Source: Planctomycetota bacterium
Lineage (GTDB): Bacteria; Planctomycetota; Phycisphaerae; UBA1845; UTPLA1
Direction: 5' to 3'
DNA: 64,000 nt
NCBI GenBank assembly: GCA_003576905.1
Contig: QEVG01000001.1
Coordinates: forward strand, 62,001-126,000
Each line of letters opens with the position of its first letter. The stretch's first letter is position 1. The notes beneath the pieces are model-generated. The model saw nothing but the letters and a program-made list of their open reading frames with translations, was not told the origin of the DNA and did no database searches. This document shows positions 46,754 through 55,664 of this stretch, one piece after another. The position numbers were made by a program, and so were the translations under genes.

Positions 46754-46792
46754 AATAAAAATGGGCCGCGTCGACTCCCCTCGACGCGACCC
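46754..46792 (-). terminator. Intrinsic terminator downstream of the respiration cluster
   Basis: On the minus strand GGGUCGCGUCGA pairs with UCGACGCGGCCC around a 6-base loop, with one G-U pair. AUUUUUAUU follows. It lies about 360 bases past the DUF420 stop and should separate the oxidase operon from the riboswitch unit. Confidence 0.75.
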
Positions 46793-47153
46793 GCACTGCT
46801 TCTTAAAGCAGCAACCCGCTGGGCGAAGCCCTTCGTGGAAACCGTCACCCCTCTCCCGAAGGTGTGGATCCTCGACGGGCCTCCCCCAGCAGGCTGCTAC
46901 AGCGGCTGTCGCCACCGCAACGATTCAGCTCATAACACGCTGCGTGCCAATCGTGGGCATTCGGTCTACACTGCGGAAGCCGCATTACTATAAGATAATC
47001 AATAGCATGCACTTACGCGTACCTGCCCCTCGAAGTTGAACCTGTGTCCCGATACGCAAAACCCAAATGGTGGGCAGAAGAACCCAAAATTATGGTCCCA
47101 CACCTGCGCAATCTCGACCCAGAAAATCGTTCATTGAGCAGGTGCGACGGCCC
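46793..47153. other. Intergenic stretch after the oxidase operon
   Basis: No gene or named RNA is recognised. The part near 46960-47110 is visibly more AT-rich than its surroundings. It would be the 3' untranslated part of the oxidase transcript if the terminator at 46754-46792 is the true end. Confidence 0.4.
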
Positions 47154-47585
47154 TTATACGGCTCGGGCAGGATAGAGGTGATAAAGCATCAAATACACGA
47201 GTACGCCTGTCACGGAGACATAAAGCCAGATGGGAAATGCCCATTTCACGATCTTCCGGTGGCGTTCGATCTCATTCCGAAGCGCGCGATAGAGCGCGAG
47301 TGCCACGAGCACCGGTACGGCGACGGCGAGGGCGATGTGAGAGAAGAGAATCAACAGATAGACGATCTTCACGACACCCGTCTGGGCAAATCGCGTGTGG
47401 CCCGCGGAGTAGTGATAGACCAGGTATGACGTGAGAAAAAACGCGGAGACGATAGTTGCGCCGATCATGCAGGCGCGATGGGCGCTGACCCGCTTTCGGC
47501 GGATGAACACGTAACCAAGCACGATGAGAATGGCGCTGATTGAGTTTAACGCCGCATTCACGTGCGGGAGGTCGGCGATCGTCAC
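47154..47585 (-). CDS. DUF420/CtaM-like membrane protein
   Basis: 143 residues with four hydrophobic helices (about 10-30, 40-62, 75-100 and 115-138). The start is GTG at 47585, sharing one base with the stop of Sco (TAGTG). His residues near HVNAALN, YHYSAGHTRF and MLYHLY are typical of the DUF420 family. CtaM, a DUF420 member in Staphylococcus, is needed for heme-copper oxidase maturation. The location at the end of an oxidase operon agrees with this assembly role. Confidence 0.9.
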   Translation of the reverse strand: MTIADLPHVNAALNSISAILIVLGYVFIRRKRVSAHRACMIGATIVSAFFLTSYLVYHYSAGHTRFAQTGVVKIVYLLILFSHIALAVAVPVLVALALYRALRNEIERHRKIVKWAFPIWLYVSVTGVLVYLMLYHLYPARAV

Positions 47586-48352
47586 TAATGGTCCTCACGT
47601 CGAAGCTGCCGAATCGCGGTCATCACATTGTCGCATACTCCGGACGGAATCCCACCCTCGGTGCCGGCCTTGGAAGGATCGATCTCCTCCTCCTCGGTGA
47701 GCATCGTGTGGAACCCGCGAATGCGGCCCTTGCGATCCACAAGGACGAAACGGGTGGAGTGGATGATCTGGTCGTCGCCCTGCTCCGGATCCTGTACAGC
47801 GATCATGAATCCCTTGATAGCGAGGTCGCGGAGTTCGCGTTTTTCGCCGGTAAGGAAGAGCCATCTTCCCACCTCCGCGCCGAGCGCGTTGGCATATTCC
47901 GCCAGGCGCTCAGGCGTATCGCGATCGGGATCCACCGTGAAGGAGACGCACACGACGTCGTCCATGCGCTCCTTCTTGAGAATCTTCTGAAGTTCCGCCA
48001 TGCGCACCGACATCACGGGGCAGGGTCCGCCGCAATGGGTAAAGATGAAATCCGCCACCCAGATTCGCCCCTTGAGGTCGGCCAGCGTCACCTTTCGGCC
48101 TGTACGGTCCGTAAATGAAAATGCCGGCACTTCGCCGATAAACGGAAGCGGCTCAAGCCGCGCGCGAGCCACCCCGCGCGAGCGATCGACGTCCACCTGG
48201 CGGTATTTCAAATAGGAAAGGCCGCCGACGGCGAGGAGCGACGCGAACATGAGCAGCCAGAAACCCCGGCCTGCGCGCATTTCAGTCGGCGCCCACGGAG
48301 TCTCGTTGGCCACGGGCGTTGCGGCACGGGGATCGTCTGATTGCCGGCTCAT
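47585..48352 (-). CDS. SCO1/SenC-family copper chaperone
   Basis: 255 residues. One N-terminal membrane helix (GFWLLMFASLLAVGGLSYL, about 30-49) anchors a periplasmic thioredoxin-like domain. Copper ligands are the Cys pair in FTHCGGPCPVMS (about 109-113) and the His in QIIHSTRFVLVD (about 197). Sco proteins deliver copper to the CuA site of oxidase subunit II. It starts four bases inside the end of the ABC-2 permease gene (ATGA). Confidence 0.95.
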   Translation of the reverse strand: MSRQSDDPRAATPVANETPWAPTEMRAGRGFWLLMFASLLAVGGLSYLKYRQVDVDRSRGVARARLEPLPFIGEVPAFSFTDRTGRKVTLADLKGRIWVADFIFTHCGGPCPVMSVRMAELQKILKKERMDDVVCVSFTVDPDRDTPERLAEYANALGAEVGRWLFLTGEKRELRDLAIKGFMIAVQDPEQGDDQIIHSTRFVLVDRKGRIRGFHTMLTEEEEIDPSKAGTEGGIPSGVCDNVMTAIRQLRREDH

Positions 48353-49164
48353 TGAAGCACCCTTGCAGATTCGCGGCTGACCGTCCGCAGAGCGAACCCG
48401 AACATCAGGAGCGCGAAAAGACTCGATATGGCAAGCGCCACGCCCGGGGCGGCCCCGACGGAAACCGGTGAGGCGTCCCGGCCGAAGTAAAGCGCATGCC
48501 GTAACATTGCCACTCCATATGTCATGGGATTAACGGCGATCACGCCGCGCAGCCACGGCGCGGAACCGGCCGGTGGAAAAAAAGCGCCGGAAAGCACGAG
48601 CATGGGGAGCAGAAACAGATTCATGACCGCGTGAAACCCCTGCGTAGAGTCCATCCGCCATGCGAGCCAGAAACCCAGGCTCGTAACTGCGAACGCCAGG
48701 AGTATCATAGCGCCGATTGATGCCGCCGCTTCCGATAAACCCATGCGAATGCCCGCGGCAGGCGCAAGAAACAGAAAGAAGACGGCCTGGCCGACGGCAA
48801 GGGTGGTCGCGCCGAGAATCTTCCCCAATGCGATGGCGGATCGAGGAACGGGTGCCACAAGTACGCCCTGGAGAAAACCCTCCCGGCGGTCGTCAATCAG
48901 GGATATCGTCGAAAAAATCGCGGTGAAGAGCAGAATCGCCGCGATCGCGCCGGGAAAAGAGAACTCGAGGTAGTTCACTCTTGCGTCCGCGCCGGGAACC
49001 TGAAGTGATTCTTGAAGGCCCGCGCCCATCAGTAGCCAGAAGATGACCGGCGTGCCCAGCGCGCCGATGACGCGGCTTCTCTGGCGCAGGAATCGGACCA
49101 TCTCCCTGCGCCACAAGGTCCAGCAGGCAAGCCACAATGCGCCGGGGCCTGATTTCGGCGTCAT
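48349..49164 (-). CDS. ABC-2 type transporter permease
   Basis: 271 residues with about six membrane helices. It begins WLACWTLWRREMVRFLRQRSRVIGALGTPVIFWLLMG and contains the ABC-2 pattern REGFLQGVLVAPVPRSAIALGKILGATTLAV. The ATG overlaps the ATPase gene stop (ATGA), and its own stop overlaps the Sco start. It resembles permeases of DrrB/NosY type. The position between heme O synthase and Sco suggests a role in cofactor or subunit export for oxidase assembly; the substrate is not known. Confidence 0.9.
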   Translation of the reverse strand: MTPKSGPGALWLACWTLWRREMVRFLRQRSRVIGALGTPVIFWLLMGAGLQESLQVPGADARVNYLEFSFPGAIAAILLFTAIFSTISLIDDRREGFLQGVLVAPVPRSAIALGKILGATTLAVGQAVFFLFLAPAAGIRMGLSEAAASIGAMILLAFAVTSLGFWLAWRMDSTQGFHAVMNLFLLPMLVLSGAFFPPAGSAPWLRGVIAVNPMTYGVAMLRHALYFGRDASPVSVGAAPGVALAISSLFALLMFGFALRTVSRESARVLQ

Positions 49165-50111
49165 TCTCCCCCCTTCGCCGGGCTCGCGGTTACGTAAGTC
49201 AGTCGGTGCCCGGTCTCTCGGACGAAGACATCGTCAAGCGTCGGCTTTCCGAGCAGTATCGAGTGAATGCGATCGGCGTGGGATGCCATCAAGCGCGCCA
49301 CAAGGGCCGGTCCGTCGGCCGTTTCGATGCGGATCAGTCCATCCACGAGGCGCGCGGGGCAGCCCATCTCGGCCGCAATCTCCGCACAAAGCTGCTCGCA
49401 GTTGGGGGACGCAATCGTCAGGCATTCGCCTCCGATGCGTGACTTGAGATCGGCCGGGCTGCCATGCACCACGACGTGTCCGCGATCGAGAATGACCACG
49501 CGATCACAGCGATCGGCCTCCTCCAGGTAATGCGTCGTGAACAGGATTGTTACGCCCGTCGATTCGCGAAGCGCCTGAAGCCGACGCCAGAGATCCCTGC
49601 GCGCGGACGGGTCGAGCCCGGCGCTGGGTTCGTCGAGGATCAGGATGTCGGGGTCGTGCAGCATTCCCTTGGCAATCTCTGCGCGCCGGCGCATGCCGCC
49701 GGACAGATTCTTCACGGGTTCGTCCGCCCGCTCCATCAACTCGACATCAGCCAGTCGCGCTTCGATGCGGGATTCCAGTTCGCGGCCGCGCTGACCATAC
49801 AGGTGTCCGGCATGTCGGAGGTTCTCACGGGCTGTCAGGTAGATGTCCAGACTTGGGGACTGAAACACGACACCCAGGTGGCGGCGAGCGTTGTCGCGAT
49901 CGGTCCCGACATCGCAGCCGCAAATCCGTGCCTCGCCCGCGGTCGGGGGCAGTAGCGTCGTCAGTATCCGAAAAAGCGTGGTCTTCCCGCCGCCGTTCGG
50001 ACCAAGGAGGCCAAACAGCTCGCCGCGACGGACGGAAAAGCTCACGCCGCTCAGCGCTATGCGCTGCCCATAGGCGTGCCGGAGCGACTCGACCTGAACG
50101 ACTTCGGGCAT
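49161..50111 (-). CDS. ABC transporter ATP-binding protein partnered with the ABC-2 permease
   Basis: 316 residues. Walker A is GPNGGGKTTLFRIL (about 34), the signature LSGGMRRRAEIAKGM (about 134), Walker B ILILDEPSAGLDPSARRD (about 155) and the switch His is in FTTHYLEEADRCDRV. The C-terminal extension of about 90 residues is like that of DrrA/CcmA-type ATPases. It sits four bases from the ctaB stop and overlaps the permease gene by four, so it belongs to the oxidase assembly operon. Confidence 0.94.
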   Translation of the reverse strand: MPEVVQVESLRHAYGQRIALSGVSFSVRRGELFGLLGPNGGGKTTLFRILTTLLPPTAGEARICGCDVGTDRDNARRHLGVVFQSPSLDIYLTARENLRHAGHLYGQRGRELESRIEARLADVELMERADEPVKNLSGGMRRRAEIAKGMLHDPDILILDEPSAGLDPSARRDLWRRLQALRESTGVTILFTTHYLEEADRCDRVVILDRGHVVVHGSPADLKSRIGGECLTIASPNCEQLCAEIAAEMGCPARLVDGLIRIETADGPALVARLMASHADRIHSILLGKPTLDDVFVRETGHRLTYVTASPAKGGE

Positions 50112-50114
50112 GTC

Positions 50115-51068
50115 CTAGACGCCCACTCGATCGACAAAGAACAGGATTAGCAAGATCGGGAGGTAAATCACGGATGCAAGGAGCATAAGTCGGGCGGACT
50201 CAAACGAAAGCCGGCGGGACATCCCCATGGCGAACCATAGCAGCGCCGCGCCTGCGGCCGCTGCGCCCGTCATTCCCGATGCGCCTATAAGGCCAAGGAT
50301 ACCTGGCACAAGGGAAGCGAGGATCAATACACAAGTGTATGCGACGGTTTGGCGGCGCGTGCGCGCGCCTGTCGGGTCAACGACGGAGAGCATCTTGTAT
50401 CCGCCGAGTCGATAATCCTCGCGATACATCCATGCGATCGCAAAAAAATGCGGCAGCTGCCAGACGAACAGGATTCCGAACAAGGCCCATGCCCAGGGGC
50501 CCAACTCGCCGCTTGCCCCGGCGTACCCGATCATGGGCGGTAATGCCCCTGGCACCGCGCCGATAAGCGTATTGTGTACGGTTTTTCGCTTGAGGGGCGT
50601 GTAGACAAAGATGTACAGGCCGAACGTCGCGGCGGCGAGGGCGGTGGCGAGCGGGTTTACAAGCAGAGCGAGAATGAGCAGCCCGAAAACGAGGCAGATC
50701 CCGCCGAAAATGAAGGCTTCCTGGGGAGAAACGCGGCCGGCTGCGATGGGCCGGTCCATGGTGCGCGGCATGAGCCGGTCGTACGCGCGCTCAATGAGCT
50801 GATTGATCGTATTGGCGGCGGCAGCGGTGAGAGCGGTGCCGACGAGCGTGTGAAAGAGGAGAACCAGGTCGATCGGCCCCGGCGAGGCGAGACAGAACCC
50901 GATCGCCGTAACGACCAGGACAAGCGACGAAATGCGCAGCTTGGCCAGTTCGATGAAATCACTAAAGCGGACGCGTATAGAATCCGCGGCGAGCGGACGC
51001 GATAGTGCGCTGTCCGGCGCGCCGGCAGACCAACCCGCCGCGTCACGCTGTTCGAGCGGCGCCTTCAT
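50115..51068 (-). CDS. ctaB: Protoheme IX farnesyltransferase (heme O synthase)
   Basis: 317 residues from the ATG at 51068, which overlaps the ctaA stop (ATGA); an in-frame extension to 51233 overlaps ctaA and is not conserved. The enzyme farnesylates heme B to heme O. UbiA-superfamily features are visible: ELAKLRISSLVLVVTAIGF, the Asp-rich prenyl-binding motif NQLIERAYDRLMPRTMDRP (about 95-113) and the second loop REDYRLGGYKMLSVVDPTG (about 215-235). Nine or so membrane helices are expected. Confidence 0.96.
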   Translation of the reverse strand: MKAPLEQRDAAGWSAGAPDSALSRPLAADSIRVRFSDFIELAKLRISSLVLVVTAIGFCLASPGPIDLVLLFHTLVGTALTAAAANTINQLIERAYDRLMPRTMDRPIAAGRVSPQEAFIFGGICLVFGLLILALLVNPLATALAAATFGLYIFVYTPLKRKTVHNTLIGAVPGALPPMIGYAGASGELGPWAWALFGILFVWQLPHFFAIAWMYREDYRLGGYKMLSVVDPTGARTRRQTVAYTCVLILASLVPGILGLIGASGMTGAAAAGAALLWFAMGMSRRLSFESARLMLLASVIYLPILLILFFVDRVGV

Positions 51069-52159
51069 GCCGTCACCCCCGCCAAACGCGCCAAGGGCAT
51101 GGAATCGGGACGCCTGACCGATGCGGCCCGATGCGCGCGAAGGGTGAAAACCACCGCGACTGCAAGGGTCGCGGCGCCCACGGCCACGTGCGCGGTGGCG
51201 ACAAGCGGATTTCGCGAGGACAATACCGTCCACGCACCCAGCCCAAACTGAACGACAACAAGCATGACCGCCAATGCCATTGGACGGCAGAGGGCCGGCA
51301 CCCCACGGTGCCTCATAAATGTCATTATGGCCACTCCGACGATGACGCTAGCGACAAGCAGAGCGCCGGCGCGGTGGATCATGTGAACGGCAATCTGCTC
51401 CGCCGTAATCGCCGGAATCAGAAGTTCGAAGCGGCGGTAGTCGTTGTACCGATCGACGGCTTCGGGGCTGAGGTCGGGCACAAGCTGCCCGTATGCCAGA
51501 GGAAAATCGAGCACGGCGAGGCCGGATTCGGTGTGGCGCATGATTGCGCCAAGGATCAGCTGAACAAACACGACGCCGATGACCAGGATCCCCAGATTTC
51601 TTGTGCTCAGGCCGGAGCCGGCACCTGCTCCAGATGGGCGTTGGCTAATCCAGCGAGGGGACGTGAAAACGGCGATGGAGACGACAGTACAGAAAAACGC
51701 CTGCGCAAGGCAAGCGTGGGCCACGGAAATCGGTGTCGGAAGGAGGAATCGCACCGTCAGTCCGCCCAGGATTCCCTGGATTATTACCGCAACGAGCGCG
51801 ACGATCCCCAGGCTGCGAAGCCAACGGCGGCGTTCTTTTAACTGGAGCCAGATGCAGAGAATGATCGTGAGGAAGCCGACACTGGATGCGATCAGGCGGT
51901 GCCCGTGCTCGTAGAAGATACCCCCCACCCACTTCGAATAAGGGTAAGTGAACATGTTGTGGCCGTACGTGGTCGGCCAATCCGGCACGGATAGCCCGCT
52001 GCCGGTGCTGGTGACCATTCCACCGGCGATGATAAGCAGCCAGGTCGCAACCGCCACTATGGCGGCAAAGCGATGCAGCCAAGGATCGGCGGGCGCGAAC
52101 GTATCGGCATGGTCGCTGCCGGCGTAATTCAGAGAGGATACGGAGCGTGAATCATTCAT
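51065..52159 (-). CDS. ctaA: Heme A synthase (COX15/CtaA)
   Basis: 364 residues from the ATG at 52159, eight bases inside the end of the small upstream gene. It oxidises heme O to heme A. Family motifs include GGMVTSTGSGLSVPDWPTTYG (about 45-65), YEHGHRLIASSVGFLTI with a heme-ligand His, QGILGGLTVRF, ILGAIMRHTESGLAVLDFPL and MIHRAGALLVASVIV. About eight membrane helices are expected. Confidence 0.96.
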   Translation of the reverse strand: MNDSRSVSSLNYAGSDHADTFAPADPWLHRFAAIVAVATWLLIIAGGMVTSTGSGLSVPDWPTTYGHNMFTYPYSKWVGGIFYEHGHRLIASSVGFLTIILCIWLQLKERRRWLRSLGIVALVAVIIQGILGGLTVRFLLPTPISVAHACLAQAFFCTVVSIAVFTSPRWISQRPSGAGAGSGLSTRNLGILVIGVVFVQLILGAIMRHTESGLAVLDFPLAYGQLVPDLSPEAVDRYNDYRRFELLIPAITAEQIAVHMIHRAGALLVASVIVGVAIMTFMRHRGVPALCRPMALAVMLVVVQFGLGAWTVLSSRNPLVATAHVAVGAATLAVAVVFTLRAHRAASVRRPDSMPLARLAGVTA

Positions 52160-52433
52160 CGGCGCGTTCCGGGGGCGTCGCCGGAGCCGGTGGAGACATC
52201 CGCCCCGTGCGGACCTGGCGGCGATACCGAACGAAGCAGACGGCAGCCAGCGTTCCAAAGAGCATCAACACCCCATAGGTGATGATGACCATGACCACGA
52301 CTCCGCCCTGTGCGGCCTTTACCATGTTGGAATCCGGGTCTCCCTGGCACACGCTGCACGCGGAGGCGGCATCCGCCGCGAAGAGCGCGGCGACGCAAAG
52401 GGCGATGATGAACATGGCCGGACGGCACACCAT
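52152..52433 (-). CDS. Small membrane protein of the oxidase operon, Cys-pair near N-terminus
   Basis: 93 residues from the ATG at 52433 (GAGGGG eight bases upstream); a TTG at 52448 overlaps the previous stop and is an alternative. A signal peptide (FIIALCVAALFAADAASA) is followed by CSVCQGDPDSNMVKAAQGGVV and a membrane helix (VVMVIITYGVLMLFGTLAAVCFV). The CxxC just after the signal peptide faces the periplasm and could bind copper or act in redox. Not a family that I can name; it is found beside oxidase genes, so an assembly role is plausible. Confidence 0.7.
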   Translation of the reverse strand: MVCRPAMFIIALCVAALFAADAASACSVCQGDPDSNMVKAAQGGVVVMVIITYGVLMLFGTLAAVCFVRYRRQVRTGRMSPPAPATPPERADE

Positions 52434-52444
52434 GGCGCAACCCC

Positions 52445-52651
52445 TCAAACGTAACTGAAATGCCGGAGCTTTTTCAGGAACCAGACGCCATACACCCCGA
52501 GGACGACGCAGGCGGCAAACGCGCCCACGCCGAGATAAAGCGACTGATTCATGCCGGACTCGCGGAAATCGCGGATTCCCCAGAAGCCCATGCCCATCGC
52601 AAAGACCATGCAGACGGCGACGAAGAAAACATGAAAAGCCTTGAGCGACAC
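52445..52651 (-). CDS. Small two-helix membrane protein of the oxidase operon
   Basis: 68 residues from the GTG at 52651, with GGAG ten bases upstream; the frame further upstream overlaps the subunit IV gene and lacks a start. Helices are FHVFFVAVCMVFAMGMGFWGI and LYLGVGAFAACVVLGVYGVWF. The C-terminus is KKLRHFSYV. It lies between the genes for subunit IV and the small Cys-pair protein, with tight spacing. It may be an accessory subunit; I do not recognise a family. Confidence 0.6.
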   Translation of the reverse strand: MSLKAFHVFFVAVCMVFAMGMGFWGIRDFRESGMNQSLYLGVGAFAACVVLGVYGVWFLKKLRHFSYV

Positions 52652-52653
52652 GG

Positions 52654-52968
52654 CTACATCACTCCGACGGAATCGCGCTCGGTCAGGACCGGCAACAGCA
52701 GCAGCACAATAAAAAAAAGGGCACATAAGGCCAGAATCCAGTAGAGCACGCCCTTTTCCGAAATCAGGTGCATGAAATAGCAGGCGACGAGCGAGCCCTT
52801 GATGGAGGCGACGATCAGCGCGACGACGACGGCGGCCGCAATGGAGAGTTCAAGATAAAAAACGCCGACCGTGACGCCGGTTAGGATCAGCAGCGCGCCG
52901 AAGACCATCATGTAGGTCCGAACGTGCTTCTTGACCTCTTCTGCGGACATTTCATGATGACTCATCAA
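52654..52968 (-). CDS. ctaF: Cytochrome c oxidase subunit IV family protein
   Basis: 104 residues with three membrane helices. The N-terminus is SHHEMSAEEVKKHVRTYMMVFGALLILTG; the family pattern VVALIVASIKGSLVACYFMHLISEK is followed by a terminal helix and LTERDSVGVM. This is the prokaryotic COX4 type, a non-catalytic subunit that stabilises the oxidase. It starts seven bases after the subunit III stop. Confidence 0.9.
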   Translation of the reverse strand: MMSHHEMSAEEVKKHVRTYMMVFGALLILTGVTVGVFYLELSIAAAVVVALIVASIKGSLVACYFMHLISEKGVLYWILALCALFFIVLLLLPVLTERDSVGVM

Positions 52969-52975
52969 CGTGCTC

Positions 52976-53812
52976 CTACAGCAGATACAATACGGGGAAG
53001 AGGAAAATCCAAACTAGGTCAACGAAGTGCCAGTACAGGCCGGTGCACTCGATGCGATTGACGTACTTCTCGTGGTTCTTCTTCGCAAAGGTCGAACCGG
53101 TCAGCAGAAAATACAGAATGACGACCATTCCGCCGACGATGTGCAGCCCGTGAAGACCGGTCAGCGTGAAGTAAGTCGCGAGGAAGTTGCTGTGGCGCGG
53201 GCCGAAGTTGCTGATGCGCTTGACTTGGGCGGACTCAATCCGCACGGGCTTGGGGTGCTCGTGGGTGCCGTGTGGCGCATCGGGCTCAATTATTACGTAC
53301 TCGGGAATCGCATACGCCCCGGTCTTGGCGTCGGCTTCGAGTTTCGGCGAGTCGGCGGTGAAGTGACCGCGGATTCCCTTAAGCGGCTCCTGGTACCCTT
53401 CGACGGCCATAGGCTCGTTCAGGAACACTTCAAAGTGATGGAACTTCTCCTTGTACTCGAAATACTTCACGACCAGAAACGTCCCGGCCAGCAGGAAGGT
53501 GATGCCGAGAAACCTCTGGCCCTTGGCGACGTCGCCCATCTTCAAGGCCGCCCACGACAACACCATGGTGACGCTGGAGGTGATGAGGACGACGGTGTTG
53601 AAAGTGGCCAGTGGGACGTTGAGAATCTCCGCCCCATGCTTGGGCCACATGCCGTCCTCGGCGCCCATGCGCAAGAGGACGTACGTCGAGAAAAGTGCCC
53701 CGAAGAGCATGATTTCCGACGCAAGAAAGAGCCAAATGCCGAACTTGCCGTTGTACATCCCGGTTACGGGATGCGGCTCCATATCGTGCGGAATGATTGC
53801 TGCTGCTGACAA
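52976..53812 (-). CDS. ctaE: Cytochrome c oxidase subunit III
   Basis: 278 residues with about seven helices. Typical motifs are GKFGIWLFLASEIMLFGALFSTYVLLR near the start and FLATYFTLTGLHGLHIVGGMVVILYFL and ECTGLYWHFVDLVWIFLFPVLYLL at the end. Between helices, about 70 residues of soluble insert (about 110-180) hold FLNEPMAVEGYQEPLKGIRG and TGAYAIPEYVIIEPDAPHG, which is longer than in the minimal family. It stands three bases after the subunit I stop. Confidence 0.95.
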   Translation of the reverse strand: MSAAAIIPHDMEPHPVTGMYNGKFGIWLFLASEIMLFGALFSTYVLLRMGAEDGMWPKHGAEILNVPLATFNTVVLITSSVTMVLSWAALKMGDVAKGQRFLGITFLLAGTFLVVKYFEYKEKFHHFEVFLNEPMAVEGYQEPLKGIRGHFTADSPKLEADAKTGAYAIPEYVIIEPDAPHGTHEHPKPVRIESAQVKRISNFGPRHSNFLATYFTLTGLHGLHIVGGMVVILYFLLTGSTFAKKNHEKYVNRIECTGLYWHFVDLVWIFLFPVLYLL

Positions 53813-53815
53813 GGA

Positions 53816-55585
53816 TCAGGCCTCCATTGCAACATGCTGGGGGCAGTAGTCGGTCTTCTTGCCCGGGACGCTGTATTCATAGGGACCGCAGTAGACCACC
53901 GGCACCTTATCAAAGTTGCCGTGCGGGGGCGGCGAGGGGGCGGCCCATTCAAGGGTCGTCGCCTGCCACGGATTCGCATCCACCTTTGTTCCGCCCCGGA
54001 TGCTCCAGAAGAAGTTGATGATGAACGGAATCTGCGCCAGTGCCAGAAGCCAGGCGCCCCACGACGACATCGTTGTCAGGCCGTGCGCGAGAGAGCCGTG
54101 AAGCTGTTCGGTCTGGTCATATTGGCGCCGAAGTAGGCCGGCCATGCCCTGGAAGAACATGGGCATGAACACGGCGTTAATGAAGACAAAGCTGCCCCAG
54201 AAGTGAAGCTTGCCGAGCAGGTCGTTCATCTTGCGCCCGGTGACCTTCGGGAACCAGTAATAGATGCCCGCAAACATCGCGAAGATCGTGCCGGGGGCAA
54301 CGACATAATGGAAGTGGCCGATGACGTAGTACGTATCGTGCAGGGCGATGTCGGAGGCGGTCAGTCCGAGCGGAAGTCCGGTCAGACCGCCGATGGCGAA
54401 CATCGGCAGGAATGCGACGGCAAAGAGCATCGGCACGGTGTAGCGGATCGACGCGCCCCAAAGGCTGATGATCAGACAGGTCAGGATGATGACCGACGGG
54501 ACGGAGATGATCATCGTCGTCGCCTGGAAGAAGGTCGAAAGGGTCGTGCCCATGCCCGTCATGAACATGTGGTGCGCCCAGACGATGAACGACATGAAGC
54601 CGAGGAAGATGGCCGAATAGACAAGCGACTTGTATCCCCAGAGCGGTTTTCGGGTATTGTTGGCGATGACCTCCGCCACGATGCCGAGTGCCGGCAGGAT
54701 CAGCACGTACACTTCAGGGTGAGCCAGGAACCAGAACAGGTGCTGCCAAAGCAGTGGGCTCCCGCCGCCGGCGTATTGCGTCTGTTGCACGCCGCTTACG
54801 ACAAGCCCGCTCGGCATGAAGAAGCTTGTTCCGGCCAGGCGGTCCATGAGCTGAAGCACGCCGGCCGCCTCGAGCGGCGGAAACGCCAACAGGAGCAGGA
54901 ACGACGTCACGAGCTGCGCCCAGACGAAGAACGGCAGCCGGAAGAATCCAAGCCCCTTGGCCCGAAGCTGGACGGCCGTAACGATGAAATTCACCGAGCC
55001 GAGCAGTGACGACGTGATCAGCAGGACCATGCCGAGGAGCCACATGGTCTGGCCGGTCGTCGCGATAACCGATAGCGGCGCGTAGGAAGTCCAGCCGGAC
55101 GCGGCCGCCCCGCCGGGGACGAAAAAGCTGGCGATCATCACAACGCCGCCGCAGAAGAAGACCCAGTAGCTCATCATGTTGAGCTTTGGAAAGGCCATAT
55201 CCGGCGCGCCGACCTGAAGCGGGAGGACGTAATTCCCGAAGCCGCCGACTGCCAGGGGCACAATGGCGAGAAACACCATGATCGTGCCGTGCATTGCGCC
55301 GAGGGCGTTGTAGCCGTCGCCGACGAGGATCCCGTCCATGGCGATGGCGCTGGAGAGATACTTGCCGATAAGCGGGATCGGTTGGCCGGGATATGCGAGC
55401 TGCCAGCGCATGATCATCATCAGCGTGAAGCCGAAGAACAGGAAGACCAGGGCGGTCACGGCGTACTGCACGCCGATTACCTTATGGTCCACGGAAAAAA
55501 TGTACTTGCGCCAGAACGGCAGCTCTTCGTGGTGATGATCGCCGTGGTCGTGATGATGTCCGGCGTGTGCTTCGTGTGAACTCAT
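53816..55585 (-). CDS. ctaD: Cytochrome c oxidase subunit I, heme-copper catalytic subunit
   Basis: 589 residues from the ATG at 55585 (AAGG upstream). A His-rich N-terminus (AGHHHDHGDHHHEELPFW) precedes twelve or more helices. Heme-copper ligands are present: QHLFWFLAHPEVYVLILPALG with the CuB His and cross-linked Tyr, VWAHHMFMTGM with the CuB His pair, and HDTYYVIGHFHYVVAPG with the heme a and a3 His. This is an A-type oxygen reductase that reduces O2 to water and pumps protons. The N-terminal His cluster may hold metal before insertion, but this is a guess. Confidence 0.97.
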   Translation of the reverse strand: MSSHEAHAGHHHDHGDHHHEELPFWRKYIFSVDHKVIGVQYAVTALVFLFFGFTLMMIMRWQLAYPGQPIPLIGKYLSSAIAMDGILVGDGYNALGAMHGTIMVFLAIVPLAVGGFGNYVLPLQVGAPDMAFPKLNMMSYWVFFCGGVVMIASFFVPGGAAASGWTSYAPLSVIATTGQTMWLLGMVLLITSSLLGSVNFIVTAVQLRAKGLGFFRLPFFVWAQLVTSFLLLLAFPPLEAAGVLQLMDRLAGTSFFMPSGLVVSGVQQTQYAGGGSPLLWQHLFWFLAHPEVYVLILPALGIVAEVIANNTRKPLWGYKSLVYSAIFLGFMSFIVWAHHMFMTGMGTTLSTFFQATTMIISVPSVIILTCLIISLWGASIRYTVPMLFAVAFLPMFAIGGLTGLPLGLTASDIALHDTYYVIGHFHYVVAPGTIFAMFAGIYYWFPKVTGRKMNDLLGKLHFWGSFVFINAVFMPMFFQGMAGLLRRQYDQTEQLHGSLAHGLTTMSSWGAWLLALAQIPFIINFFWSIRGGTKVDANPWQATTLEWAAPSPPPHGNFDKVPVVYCGPYEYSVPGKKTDYCPQHVAMEA

Positions 55586-55664
55586 ATGTGAAAACCTTCT
55601 CAACGTATGGCAGTAAACGTATCGCGTTGGCCGCGGGTGCTTCCGGCTCGGCACTCGCAGGAAA

